Assembly (NCBI RefSeq): GCF_001708445.1
Contig: NZ_CP015637.1
Span: 2,853,001 to 2,917,000, forward strand
Source: Pseudomonas fluorescens
GTDB lineage: Bacteria; Pseudomonadota; Gammaproteobacteria; Pseudomonadales; Pseudomonadaceae
Length of the DNA stretch: 64,000 nucleotides
Direction: 5' to 3'
Under the pieces are notes generated by a model that made no database searches, was not told the DNA's origin, and was given only the letters and a program-made list of their open reading frames with translations. Below are positions 8,662 to 17,313 of this stretch, piece after piece. The stretch's first letter is position 1. Every line of letters starts with the position of its first letter. Both the position numbers and the translations under genes were made by a program.

Positions 8662-11600
8662 TTACGCTTTGACGCTGGGGCCATCGATGCACTCCATGAC
8701 CCACCGCAGCAGTTTGTCCGACTTGCTCGTGGACCCTTGAGCGCCATTCTGCAGCGCCAGATCGTGGTGTTCAGGCAGATCTGAGCTGGCGTAGATGAAA
8801 TAAGGGGTCAGGTTGCCTGCTTCGCGCAGGGCCTTGAGCAAGACATAGCCTTCAGCCGATCCCTCCCTACGGCCCATATCGGAAATGATCACGGCAAAAC
8901 GGCGCTTCTCAAGCGTCTCCAAGGCCTCGTCGGTGGACAGCGCCAAGGTGCAGCGCACTTGTTGGGAGGCCAGAGCGTGGCGCTCCCACTCGTTGTTACC
9001 CGGCCGATCGTCGACCCACAGGACCTGACGCATCCAGCGACTGTCGCTAATGGCCGACAGTGGCTCCTCGAACACCCTCACCGTCCTGCCATCGCTGAAC
9101 GCGATGCGTTGCCCGGTCGCCGAAAGTCCCAGCCTCACATGCCTGACCTCGGCGAGCGCGGTGATGACCTGCCAGCTGTTCAGTCGGGTCATGCTCAGGG
9201 TGTCCCATAGGTCCAGACGTCCATACGCAGTCAACGTGGCGAAGCGATGGCCATCGGCGCTTGCCGCCGCCTCTCGCAAGATGCCGTTAAGGTACCGGGG
9301 TTGCCGGTCGAGCAACGGCTGCGACGTGCGGTTGGAAACCCGCATATCATGGATCGAACCCTGGTGCAGGAAGCCTGCCGCGGTAATGGCGAAGACGGAG
9401 TCATCCAGCGTCCAGCCGGCAAATATCTGGTCATGCAACAAGGTATGCACGTTGTCCTCCTTGCGCAGGTCGCAGATGGACAGCAGGGGGACTTCGGGGG
9501 GGTGGAGTTTTCTGGCAGTGCTGGGGGACAGCAAGCGGGGTTCCTCTCCTGCGATCCACCAGCGCCGGTCCAAGGGTGAAAAGACCGGTCGTCGTGGGAT
9601 GCCTTCACCTGAAATCACCTCTTTCAGAGGGGCGTTTTGATCCTCTCGGTCGCGCTTGATGTAGGTCGAGCCTTGCGCATCCATGCAGACCAATTGCTCC
9701 GCACCGGGCTGCTCGTTTCGAGACCCGCGAGGTGTTTCGAGTGCGGGACGGACGAACAGGTGAGTCAACGGAATTGACGAACGATGGAAGGCCAGCAGCC
9801 CGCTGTCGATGTCGCCACTCAGGCTTTTGCGACCCACATTCAATGCGGCCACTGTCGTTGCCGCACCATCATGGCTTGCGATGCCGATCTGGTTCTCCGA
9901 GAGCCACGTCATGGCCGTTATCGGCTCGTTCTCCGTAGGTAACAACCGCTGTATTCGTTTGCAAAGTGTATTGGTCAGCCAACTCAGCTTCGCCCAGAAC
10001 TCAGAAGTCGATAGGTACCCAGATGCCTGCAGATCACGCTCTTTCAGGTGAATGGTTTTGTGGATCAGAGGATGGGCGGAACGCTTTGCGCCCATCTCCA
10101 CGCAAGAGGAGAGGATGTTCTTGCGCGCGATGAAACGTTCTATCGCGGTAAACTGCAGCGGTTGGGCATGGGCCCAGCGTGAATACTCGCTCGTCTGGAA
10201 TATCAACAAGGCCTGAGCCGGATTTCGCCGGTTGTTCAACACGATGGGATTGCGCAGCCGCTTGATCCGGACACGACCCGGCAGGCGCGCCATCAGTGCT
10301 TCGCTGAGGCGACGAACGATCATCTTGATGGCTTCGAGCTTTCCGCCTTCGTCCTCAGGCCCTGCCGGCACCCACCAGTACAGGACCAAGGTCGGTTTTC
10401 TGATGCTGGCGACGTTTTTCTGCTGGCGCAGGGTCCTGCTGTCGGTTTCGTGGGCCGGTCGCCAGAGATCGATCCCGCTGAAGGTGCGAATCGCCAGGCG
10501 TTCTTCATCGAAAGGCGACCATTGCAGTTCCTGGACCGGTTCACGCAACGTGCGTGTCCACTGGTTCTGTGCGGACTGCAAGGGTGGAGCTGGTTTGGGC
10601 GCAGGTGATCCTTGGTCCGGGTCGGGCTCCGTAGAATGTACTGGTGTCGGCTTTCCGGGTTTTTGCGCTGTGCTGCTGGTCGCGCGCGGCCGCAGGCCGA
10701 TCCGTTCGAGAAACCCCCGGGAAACCATGGCGAATGCTTGGTGCTCGGACGACAGCTCGTGCAACTGTTCGTCACTCCAGGTCTCTACCACCGCACGCAT
10801 GTCCAGGGTGCTGTCATGCATGCGTTCCAGATAGCGTCCGACGAGCAACTGCGTCTCCAGCCCCAAGACCTTGGGCATGCCTTGCTGCAACAGGGGGCGC
10901 ACGCCTTCGATGAAATCGTAGGTCAGGGTATCGGCTGGGGTGTCAGCGGATGAGGGCTGTACTTTCAGCAAGCCACCGAGGACAAATTCGGCCAAATGCG
11001 AGGTATCCGAGTGTGGCAGCATCGCCTGCTGTACCCAGCGCATCACCGGGAAGCTCAGCGGTGCGGTCACCGACAGGTGCTGGGCAAGTAGTCGGGCAAG
11101 GGGGGACGACGCCATGCGGTATTGCATGGCCAGGCGCTTGGCGTCCACAGGAGGCGACGTCTGCTCTTGCACCTCATCCGCCGCTGGCACTTCCGGTTCA
11201 CGCTCATCCAGCAGGATGGCGGCCATCGACCCTGCGCGCCCCATCAGCAGCCTGGCCCAAGCACTCAAGGGCTGAACCGCCAGTTCGACCAAGGGAATGG
11301 CCAGCCGGGCATCGTCGCGTACCGCAGCGTTGCTGAGGTGGAGTACGCGGACATCCAGCGCGCGTGCAGGAACCAATGCCCGTGCGCTGCTGACTGAGGC
11401 GTCCGGGGTGCCGGTCCAGGTCCGTGACCATAAGCGGCCGGGCAGGGTGTGCAGCAGCGCAACCGGCTGGCGCGCCGCCAGGCCGCGCAGCAGTTTCAGG
11501 TAGGTGCCGTCCCACCATCCGTTGCTGGTGAAGTCGCTGGCGATCAGGATGATCTCCCCAGGCCACCATTTGATGCGCTCTGCCGACCGCTCGACGCCGA

Positions 11601-12270
11601 TGGGCTGGCCTTGCCGGTCGAGTTCACTAAGCACCGCCATGGGCGCTTCTGCGCCGGCTTCGCGCTCGCCCAGCGACCACTCGCGCTGCAACTTGAAGGT
11701 GCCCTGGCCATGGAACAATGCCGCCAGCTCATCTAACGGCTGCGTCCACAGGGCGTTGGTGCCGCTGCGTTCCCTGATCAGGCTCAGACGCAGCGAGCGG
11801 CGCGAACCTGGCATGAACACCGGCTTCAGTGCTTGCAGGCTGTCCTCGGCGACGCTTCGGACCATCGCCCGTTCGTCGAGCCGTTGCGAAGGTTGGCGGT
11901 GTTGTGAGCGCAGTTGCTTCACTGCGCGCTTGAACGCGGCGCGCTCGGGCAGCGAGGGAAGAACGCCAAGCGCTGCCGTCTGTCCCGCGACCGGGCTTGC
12001 GGCAGTCGGGACGAGCGGGATGTCATCGACGACTGGCGAGGTTGGAGGCGGGCTCTCGACCGTGGCCGGCAGGGCGGGCGTGCTAGTAGACGTGTCGATG
12101 GGCGCCTCCACGTCTTCCTGCCATGCAGGCTCGCTGGGGCGCTGCGCGAGCGGCTTCTCTGCGGCGTTATGCGCGCCCATGGCCATTCGCAGCCACAGTG
12201 TGTTGGCGATACTGTCGCTGTCCACCGACGCGCCACTTTCGCGCAACGCCTTTATCAACGTGTCGAGCAT
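8662..12270 (-). CDS. SAV_2336/vWA-like + WD40-like repeat protein with C-terminal receiver domain (VMAP conflict system)
   Basis: This 1202-aa protein is the last gene of a four-gene operon. The N-terminus (MLDTLIKALRESGA...IANTLWL) resembles the SAV_2336 N-terminal helical domain. Residues about 160-360 look like a vWA-type alpha/beta domain. A low-complexity linker rich in Pro and Gln (about 545-575) leads to a region with WD40-like repeats (VQELQWSPFDEERLAIRTFSGIDLW near 590, and more near 800-1080). The last 121 residues form a receiver domain: acidic VDD at 1086-1088, probable phospho-acceptor Asp about 1131 (IISDMG), Lys about 1183. SAV_2336-type proteins accompany MoxR ATPases and proteases in NTP-dependent conflict systems, so this is probably the sensor/scaffold. 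No cognate kinase is adjacent. Domain borders are estimates. Confidence 0.75.
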   Translation of the reverse strand: MLDTLIKALRESGASVDSDSIANTLWLRMAMGAHNAAEKPLAQRPSEPAWQEDVEAPIDTSTSTPALPATVESPPPTSPVVDDIPLVPTAASPVAGQTAALGVLPSLPERAAFKRAVKQLRSQHRQPSQRLDERAMVRSVAEDSLQALKPVFMPGSRRSLRLSLIRERSGTNALWTQPLDELAALFHGQGTFKLQREWSLGEREAGAEAPMAVLSELDRQGQPIGVERSAERIKWWPGEIILIASDFTSNGWWDGTYLKLLRGLAARQPVALLHTLPGRLWSRTWTGTPDASVSSARALVPARALDVRVLHLSNAAVRDDARLAIPLVELAVQPLSAWARLLMGRAGSMAAILLDEREPEVPAADEVQEQTSPPVDAKRLAMQYRMASSPLARLLAQHLSVTAPLSFPVMRWVQQAMLPHSDTSHLAEFVLGGLLKVQPSSADTPADTLTYDFIEGVRPLLQQGMPKVLGLETQLLVGRYLERMHDSTLDMRAVVETWSDEQLHELSSEHQAFAMVSRGFLERIGLRPRATSSTAQKPGKPTPVHSTEPDPDQGSPAPKPAPPLQSAQNQWTRTLREPVQELQWSPFDEERLAIRTFSGIDLWRPAHETDSRTLRQQKNVASIRKPTLVLYWWVPAGPEDEGGKLEAIKMIVRRLSEALMARLPGRVRIKRLRNPIVLNNRRNPAQALLIFQTSEYSRWAHAQPLQFTAIERFIARKNILSSCVEMGAKRSAHPLIHKTIHLKERDLQASGYLSTSEFWAKLSWLTNTLCKRIQRLLPTENEPITAMTWLSENQIGIASHDGAATTVAALNVGRKSLSGDIDSGLLAFHRSSIPLTHLFVRPALETPRGSRNEQPGAEQLVCMDAQGSTYIKRDREDQNAPLKEVISGEGIPRRPVFSPLDRRWWIAGEEPRLLSPSTARKLHPPEVPLLSICDLRKEDNVHTLLHDQIFAGWTLDDSVFAITAAGFLHQGSIHDMRVSNRTSQPLLDRQPRYLNGILREAAASADGHRFATLTAYGRLDLWDTLSMTRLNSWQVITALAEVRHVRLGLSATGQRIAFSDGRTVRVFEEPLSAISDSRWMRQVLWVDDRPGNNEWERHALASQQVRCTLALSTDEALETLEKRRFAVIISDMGRREGSAEGYVLLKALREAGNLTPYFIYASSDLPEHHDLALQNGAQGSTSKSDKLLRWVMECIDGPSVKA

Positions 12271-12277
12271 GGTCGTG

Positions 12278-13264
12278 TCAGCTCAGTGGGCGGGTCAGCA
12301 GGTCGTAAAACTTCTGCGCTTCGTCAGGCGTGCCCTGGTTGACCTTGTGGATCAGGTAGGCAGCGTTCAGCAGCTGGTCGGTGGCGCTGACCGTATCGTT
12401 CTCGGCAAATTCCGAGATGTACTTCTGCACCTTGGCGGCGGCCTCGCTCCCCATCTGTGCTTCGACGATCTTCGTCAGCGCCTTGTCATCCGGTGCCTGC
12501 AATTCGATGCGAATGCAGCGGCGCAAGAATGCCGCAGGGAACTCCCGTTCGTCGTTGCTGGTGAAGACGATGAACGGAAACTCATGGCACTGCACCCGTC
12601 CGCCCCTGATCCTGGCTTTCTCAACCTGTGCTGTCATGACCTTGGCGGACGATGCGACCCGTACCTCCACCTCTTCGCATTCATCTCGCTGCAACTCTGG
12701 GATCTCGAACCAGCCCTCTTCCAGCGCGTTGAGCAGGTCGTTGGGCAGGTCAGGGTCTGCCTTGTCGAGTTCATCGATCAGCAGCGCCCGCGGGCGCTTC
12801 GACGGCAGCAACGCTGTACCGAGGGCTTGCAGGCGAATGTACTTGCCAATGTCCGGCGCCGAGCCGCCGCTCAGGCTCTGGTCGCGCAGGCGGCCGATGG
12901 CATCGTAGTCGTACAGGCCATTTTCCAGGGTCGTGCGCGAATTCACCGGCCAGACCAGCACCGGGCCCAGTTTCAGTTCGTAGGCGATACGGTAGATCAG
13001 CGAGCTTTTTCCGGTGCCTGGAGGGCCGGTGACCAATAATGGACGACGGAGAATCAGGGCGGCGTTGATCGCATCGATGATTGCGGGCGGCGTCTGGTAG
13101 GCCCTAGCATGATCCCAGTAGCGGTCGTCATCCTCGACTGATCCGCAGTCGTACAGTTGATCGGCGGCCGGTTCGACGAAAGTGCGCCACGGTGGTGCGG
13201 GAGGCAGGGTAACGGTCGCAGGTTTGCGCTCACCCGAAAAAATGTGCCACTGGGTCATGTTCAT
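12278..13264 (-). CDS. MoxR-type AAA+ ATPase of the VMAP conflict system
   Basis: This 328-aa MoxR-family AAA+ ATPase has Walker A GPPGTGKS at 80-87, Walker B LLIDELDK at 161-168, and sensor-1/arginine-finger region TSNDEREFPAAFLRRC at 235-250. An AGGA ribosome site precedes its ATG directly after the caspase stop, and the SAV_2336-like gene follows 7 nt after its own stop. MoxR ATPases typically work with vWA-domain partners to remodel or load effectors. Here the partner should be the 1202-aa protein and the effectors the upstream caspase and hydrolase. ATPase identity is secure; its role as switch of a conflict system is inferred from gene order. Confidence 0.88.
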   Translation of the reverse strand: MNMTQWHIFSGERKPATVTLPPAPPWRTFVEPAADQLYDCGSVEDDDRYWDHARAYQTPPAIIDAINAALILRRPLLVTGPPGTGKSSLIYRIAYELKLGPVLVWPVNSRTTLENGLYDYDAIGRLRDQSLSGGSAPDIGKYIRLQALGTALLPSKRPRALLIDELDKADPDLPNDLLNALEEGWFEIPELQRDECEEVEVRVASSAKVMTAQVEKARIRGGRVQCHEFPFIVFTSNDEREFPAAFLRRCIRIELQAPDDKALTKIVEAQMGSEAAAKVQKYISEFAENDTVSATDQLLNAAYLIHKVNQGTPDEAQKFYDLLTRPLS

Positions 13265-13269
13265 GTCCT

Positions 13270-15186
13270 TTAGGAGGGTTGCTTGAAGCGACTGGAAAAG
13301 CCGCCAGCACCGTCTGGAATCTGGTCGGGGTTGTCAAATATGCAGGTAATGCCATGCTGCCCTTGGGCGTTGAGTGTGGCCAACTCGGTGCGGGTCTGGT
13401 GCAGGTAGGCAAACAGCCCGCTTTCCACGATCGCAGTGACCTGCTCCATATGCGCAGGCTCGCACCATGTGGCACAGGCTGCGCCTTGCTTGAGCAACCG
13501 CTCGAGGTCGGCCCTCTGGGTGTCTAGGTGCGCTGTGCCGTGCCAAAGCCAGTCACTGCGGGGCATCGCGGTGCCGGAGGAGAGCCAGGCCATTTTCGGC
13601 GGTCGCCCGCTGTTGACCTTGGCGTCCTTCCAGTGGCGTTTCCACACACGATTCCAGCGCTCGTCGGTCCAGCGCTCCAGAATGCGCAACGCCAGCAGCG
13701 ACTCGCCATGGCCCAGGTACGCGGGTACCTCATCCCGGATGAACTCAAGGCCGGTATAGGGCTGGAAAAGATCCGCCGCCGGCACCACGACTTCGAACAG
13801 GGTGGTGCGATACACGCATGGACTGGCGCAGAGTTGCTCCAGCACACTACGCAGGCGTTCGGTCAGGCTGGACTGAGGCGTCGTGAAGGGCTCCATGTCG
13901 GTGGGCTCGTCATTAGAGTACGTCCACACCCGAGTTTCGTTTGGGTTTTGGCTACCGCGCAGGTCGATGATGATGAGGTCTGCTCTTGCCATCGCCTCGT
14001 TCTCGAAATGGCCCTTCAACTGGTTTACAGCGGGCCTGTCGTGAGCGCCGGGCCATTTGAGGATCCAGTTAAAGACCTTCTCGATGTCGGCGTCCCAATT
14101 CGTGCTGCCGCAGTTCTCCTTGAGCTGGACCATCACCGAATGCAGGTGGATCGCGAACTGTTCAATGTTCGTCAGCCCGCAATCCTCGGGGGCGACCAGT
14201 CCGTCCAGCAACTGCAGTAGCGACAGGGGGCGGGTCGGGCGCTCTGATGTTCCGCGCCGGAACCGTCGGGAGATGGCCTGGATAAAATCCGTGGTCATCC
14301 CTTGGCTTGTGCCGAGTATCCGTTCCAGTTCCGCCAGAGCGCCTTGGTCGGTGGCGAGGGAACCCAAGACTTGCGACTGCTCCTCCATGTTGTGATCGCG
14401 ATAGGAGACGGACATCCGGTTGTTGAGAGCCCAGGGAGAGGCGTCCATCGCCTTGCGCACCTCTTCGATATTCAGCCCTTCCAATGTGTCCTGGCCTGCA
14501 AGGGCCTTCATGAGGGCGGAGGAAAACCCCCCGGTCTGTCGTACTTGATCGTTGCCGGCCGATTGGCCGGGACGTGCGGCGTTGAAGATATATTGATGGC
14601 TATCAGGCACCGTCCTTGGTGAATCTTGAATGGCCAGGCATTTCAGGGGGAGGCCTCCCGGCAGGGTCGCGCAGATGTCCTGGATGATCCACTGGCGGTG
14701 GAAGCGGTTCGCGCCGGTGTAGTAGGCGAACCGGTTGGCAATCCCTGTCAGGTTCACCACGTGGCATTGGCGCTCGGAGGCATCGGCAGTAACCAGGTAG
14801 CGCTTTGGTGCTTCTCCACCTTCCCACAGGCCATGACCGCCCAGGTAAAGGACCAAGGTTTTCACGCCGACACCGTCCGGTGTGAGCAGGTTCTGGGGCT
14901 CCAGGATGTCGTCCAGTTCTTGGCGTGTGGGGTTCTGTCGCAGTTCGACGCCTGCGTCGCGCAAACAGGCCTTCAACTGCTCGCGTTGCTCGCCCAGCGC
15001 TTCGCTGATGTCGGTGTCCTCGTTGATCAAGACCTTCATGTTGCCTGGGAGGACGCCTTTTTCCAGCAGCCAGTTGGCCATGCGCAGCGCATCCATCGCC
15101 GGGCCGTTGAGCGTCCAGCCGGCTTGTCGGTAGCACTCGATACCGACCACGATAGCGTAGGTATTCGCTGCCGAGCCGAGCTTCAT
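13270..15186 (-). CDS. Caspase-like (C14) protease with effector-associated and VMAP-C-like domains
   Basis: This is a 638-aa protein. Residues 1-220 form a caspase-like p20 domain: AIVVGIECY at the start, catalytic His118 in LVLYLGGHG, and catalytic Cys172 in IIQDICA. Residues about 285-380 form a small helical module (effector-associated-domain-like). Residues about 390-620 resemble the VMAP-C domain (ADLIIIDLRG, TLFEVVVPAADLF, EVPAYLGHGESLLALRILERW), which transmits signals in vWA-MoxR-associated systems. The ATG overlaps the stop of the hydrolase gene (ATGA). Caspase effectors of such systems are thought to cleave host proteins and stop infected or damaged cells. The caspase dyad is visible; the domain names after it rest on memory of family motifs. 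Confidence 0.82.
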   Translation of the reverse strand: MKLGSAANTYAIVVGIECYRQAGWTLNGPAMDALRMANWLLEKGVLPGNMKVLINEDTDISEALGEQREQLKACLRDAGVELRQNPTRQELDDILEPQNLLTPDGVGVKTLVLYLGGHGLWEGGEAPKRYLVTADASERQCHVVNLTGIANRFAYYTGANRFHRQWIIQDICATLPGGLPLKCLAIQDSPRTVPDSHQYIFNAARPGQSAGNDQVRQTGGFSSALMKALAGQDTLEGLNIEEVRKAMDASPWALNNRMSVSYRDHNMEEQSQVLGSLATDQGALAELERILGTSQGMTTDFIQAISRRFRRGTSERPTRPLSLLQLLDGLVAPEDCGLTNIEQFAIHLHSVMVQLKENCGSTNWDADIEKVFNWILKWPGAHDRPAVNQLKGHFENEAMARADLIIIDLRGSQNPNETRVWTYSNDEPTDMEPFTTPQSSLTERLRSVLEQLCASPCVYRTTLFEVVVPAADLFQPYTGLEFIRDEVPAYLGHGESLLALRILERWTDERWNRVWKRHWKDAKVNSGRPPKMAWLSSGTAMPRSDWLWHGTAHLDTQRADLERLLKQGAACATWCEPAHMEQVTAIVESGLFAYLHQTRTELATLNAQGQHGITCIFDNPDQIPDGAGGFSSRFKQPS

Positions 15187-16439
15187 GTGCCAAGGGTTTC
15201 CAGGAATCCGGCGATCCGCTTCCAGACCTCGACGTTGTCCCAGTAGGTGCTATGCGATGCAGGGAAGGGTTGATGGCTGCGGATTTCGCAGTCACTGACC
15301 CTGGCGCCGTTGCCCAAGATGGCCTCTGCCTTGAAGGACAGCAGGTCGTCACGATCGTAGATGTTCAGCCAACTGGGCATATGGCCCGGCAATGCGGCGG
15401 GTTGCTGGAGTTGGGTTAACGCGCCGATCTCGTACAGAAACGGTGCTTGGGAGCCGGCGGTGATCACGGCCTTGACCTGAGGTGGCGGCGACGAGATCAA
15501 CAGATCGATGCAAGCGATGCCACCCAGGCTGTGGGCTAGCAGCACCACTGGCGTCTCACCCGCGTCTGCAACCGCCTTGGCGATGATCGAGCGAATTGTT
15601 TCGCCCCGGGCCTGGTAGAGCAGGATGTCGCCAACGGCAGGCGTCGCTGCATTGGCGATGCTGTGGCGATAGGTCCGTCCGCCCCAAGCGGCGACCTGAA
15701 GCACCGGGTCGGCAACAACTGCGCCAAGGAAGGTGCGTAACGGCTTGGTCACGAAGCTGACGATATCGCCGACCACTCCTCTGACCTGAGCGCCGCTTCC
15801 TCCCATGAGGTGGAAGGCCGCCAGTTGCAGCGCGTCGCGGGTGGTGGACGGAACCACGGGTGACCCCGTAGTCATTTGCGCCTGCACCCAACCTGCTGTC
15901 ACGGCCCGGGCCAGCAACTCGATGAGAGGGTCGAGCCCCTTGCCGCTGTTCTTGCCGAACTGGACGCCCTCGGCGATTGCGCTATCGAGTTCCGGTAAGT
16001 TATCGATCGCTTCTATCGCAGCGACGGCGCTACCGTCGACCTTGCCGGGCACGGGGGGCCAGGTGCCAGTGTCGATTGCATTCCGCAGTTCGGCCAGTGC
16101 CTTGCGCACTTTAATCACCGGGCTGTCGCCGAAGCCGTCGAAGGCTATGTCACCACTCGTCCTGGCGGCCAGCAACCGCAACTCGACCAGCGGATCGTCG
16201 TACAACAGTGCCCATTCGGCGAGGGCTTCGTCTTCGGGCGTTTGCTGGTTGATGGCCCTGGCCTGGTCATACAGCGGCACCGACAAGCCCTTGCCGATAT
16301 CACTGCCATGGTCGCCCCAATAACAACCCGTCACGGATGCAGCGGGCAGAAAGTGCGCCACATGAGCCTTGACCGTATTGAAGGTGGCTTCGAATGCGGG
16401 CAAACGAACGCCCGTGCCGTGCACGAATATGATTTTCAT
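15183..16439 (-). CDS. Alpha/beta hydrolase (lipase/esterase-like), first gene of the VMAP conflict operon
   Basis: The start is placed at the ATG of MKIIFVHGTGVR, a canonical alpha/beta-hydrolase opening with the HGTG oxyanion segment, giving 418 aa; a longer frame starts 14 codons earlier. The nucleophile elbow is AHSLGG (Ser about 304), the acid Asp is in IYDRDDLL (about 362-364) and the His in PASHSTYWD (about 396). There is no signal peptide, so it is cytoplasmic. Its stop overlaps the caspase ATG. Alpha/beta hydrolases occur beside caspase/MoxR conflict genes, so this may be a second effector acting on lipids or a regulator of the protease; neither can be told from sequence. It is divergent from the CBASS remnant, so the operon promoter should lie in 16440-16560. 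Confidence 0.8.
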   Translation of the reverse strand: MKIIFVHGTGVRLPAFEATFNTVKAHVAHFLPAASVTGCYWGDHGSDIGKGLSVPLYDQARAINQQTPEDEALAEWALLYDDPLVELRLLAARTSGDIAFDGFGDSPVIKVRKALAELRNAIDTGTWPPVPGKVDGSAVAAIEAIDNLPELDSAIAEGVQFGKNSGKGLDPLIELLARAVTAGWVQAQMTTGSPVVPSTTRDALQLAAFHLMGGSGAQVRGVVGDIVSFVTKPLRTFLGAVVADPVLQVAAWGGRTYRHSIANAATPAVGDILLYQARGETIRSIIAKAVADAGETPVVLLAHSLGGIACIDLLISSPPPQVKAVITAGSQAPFLYEIGALTQLQQPAALPGHMPSWLNIYDRDDLLSFKAEAILGNGARVSDCEIRSHQPFPASHSTYWDNVEVWKRIAGFLETLGT

Positions 16440-16560
16440 CGTCCGTCCTCTGGATGCTGGCAGCGTTAAATCGGATGGCATATCGCCACGCCGCCCATAA
16501 TCTTAGCAATTAGGGGAAAAGAGAAGTGGCAGAAAGCCATTTCGGCGAACAATCATAAGA

Positions 16561-16863
16561 TGCTCTAAGGTCCAGACCATCTCCATCCCGGCCTTAGAAG
16601 TCCAAGAAGACGTCACTGTGATTGCTGCGCACCCGTCTCGCTTTGCCACTGACCTACTTGCTCGTCCCGAAGCGACGATCTTCCCATACTCCGCTTATTT
16701 GATTGGCCTGTCTGGAAGATGGCTCTTTACGGCGCCATTCGATGTTAGGCCGATCGATCTTGGCCCAACCGATGGTCGGAGCATGGAGGTACATGATGGC
16801 GACGTTGAGGCCTTCAAGGAATTCTTCGCAGACCTTCTACCAAAAGCCAACGATGCAAGTTGA
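16561..16863 (+). pseudogene. cap2: 3' remnant of cap2 (E1/E2-like CD-NTase-activating ligase) of a type II CBASS operon
   Basis: The frame reads QTISIPALEVQEDVTV followed by IAAHPSRFATDLLARPEATIFPYSAYLIGL, which looks like the C-terminal end of the ThiF/E1 part of Cap2. Upstream of about 16560 the frame turns into unrelated Arg-rich sequence and hits a stop at 16504-16506, so the remaining 5' part of the gene and the CD-NTase that should precede it are missing. Its stop overlaps the cap3 start (ATG at 16853), as in intact type II CBASS operons. The Cap2 assignment leans on the JAMM and SAVED genes that follow. Confidence 0.6.
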
Positions 16864-17313
16864 ATTTGCGGATAGCGTCAAGGAGCAGTTGCGAAAGGCG
16901 CTCAGAGCGGCGGGTAGTCGAGAGATTGGCAGTGTGTTGATGGGGGAGCAGATTGAGCCCGGTTATTTCCGAGTTGTTGACTTGATGATTGACAGCCAGA
17001 CGGGAGGGCAAGCGCATTTCGTCCGGAGCTCGGAAGCCCATGCCGAGGCATGAATGCGTTCTTCTGCGAAACCGGGCATCAATATGATCGCTTCAACTAC
17101 TTGGGTGAGTGGCATTCGCACCCTCGATTCCCGGTGACGCCTAGTGCTCAGGACGTTGAGTCTATGGTCGATCTTGTCAACGGTGAGCGCGGTATCGATT
17201 TTGCGGTACTGCTGATCGTTCGGCTGCAATGGTGGCGGAAGATCTCATGTTCTTGCACCTTGTTTCGTCGCCATTTTAGCCCATCACCGGTTGTCATTCT
17301 GGAGCATAGATAG
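16853..17313 (+). pseudogene. cap3: cap3-like JAMM isopeptidase gene split by a frameshift
   Basis: Two overlapping frames together make one Prok-JAB/Mov34 protein of about 150 aa. The first part (16853-17053) carries the N-terminal JAMM glutamate context (REIGSVLMGE). The second (17050-17313) carries the metal-binding motif EWHSHPRFPVTPSAQD (H-x-H-P, then S-x-x-D). The join is GAG GCA TGA overlapping ATG AAT; deletion of one base in GAGGCxATG explains it. Because the metal ligands and the catalytic Glu fall on different pieces, a separate-polypeptide reading is unlikely to be active. The alternatives are a sequencing error or recoding. In CBASS, Cap3 removes Cap2-dependent conjugates. Confidence 0.75.

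Noticed and set aside
11504..13039. 511-codon plus-strand open frame antisense to the MoxR and scaffold genes
   Set aside because: It is a GC-rich shadow frame of two well-supported minus-strand genes, with no motif of its own and Arg/Ser-rich junk composition.
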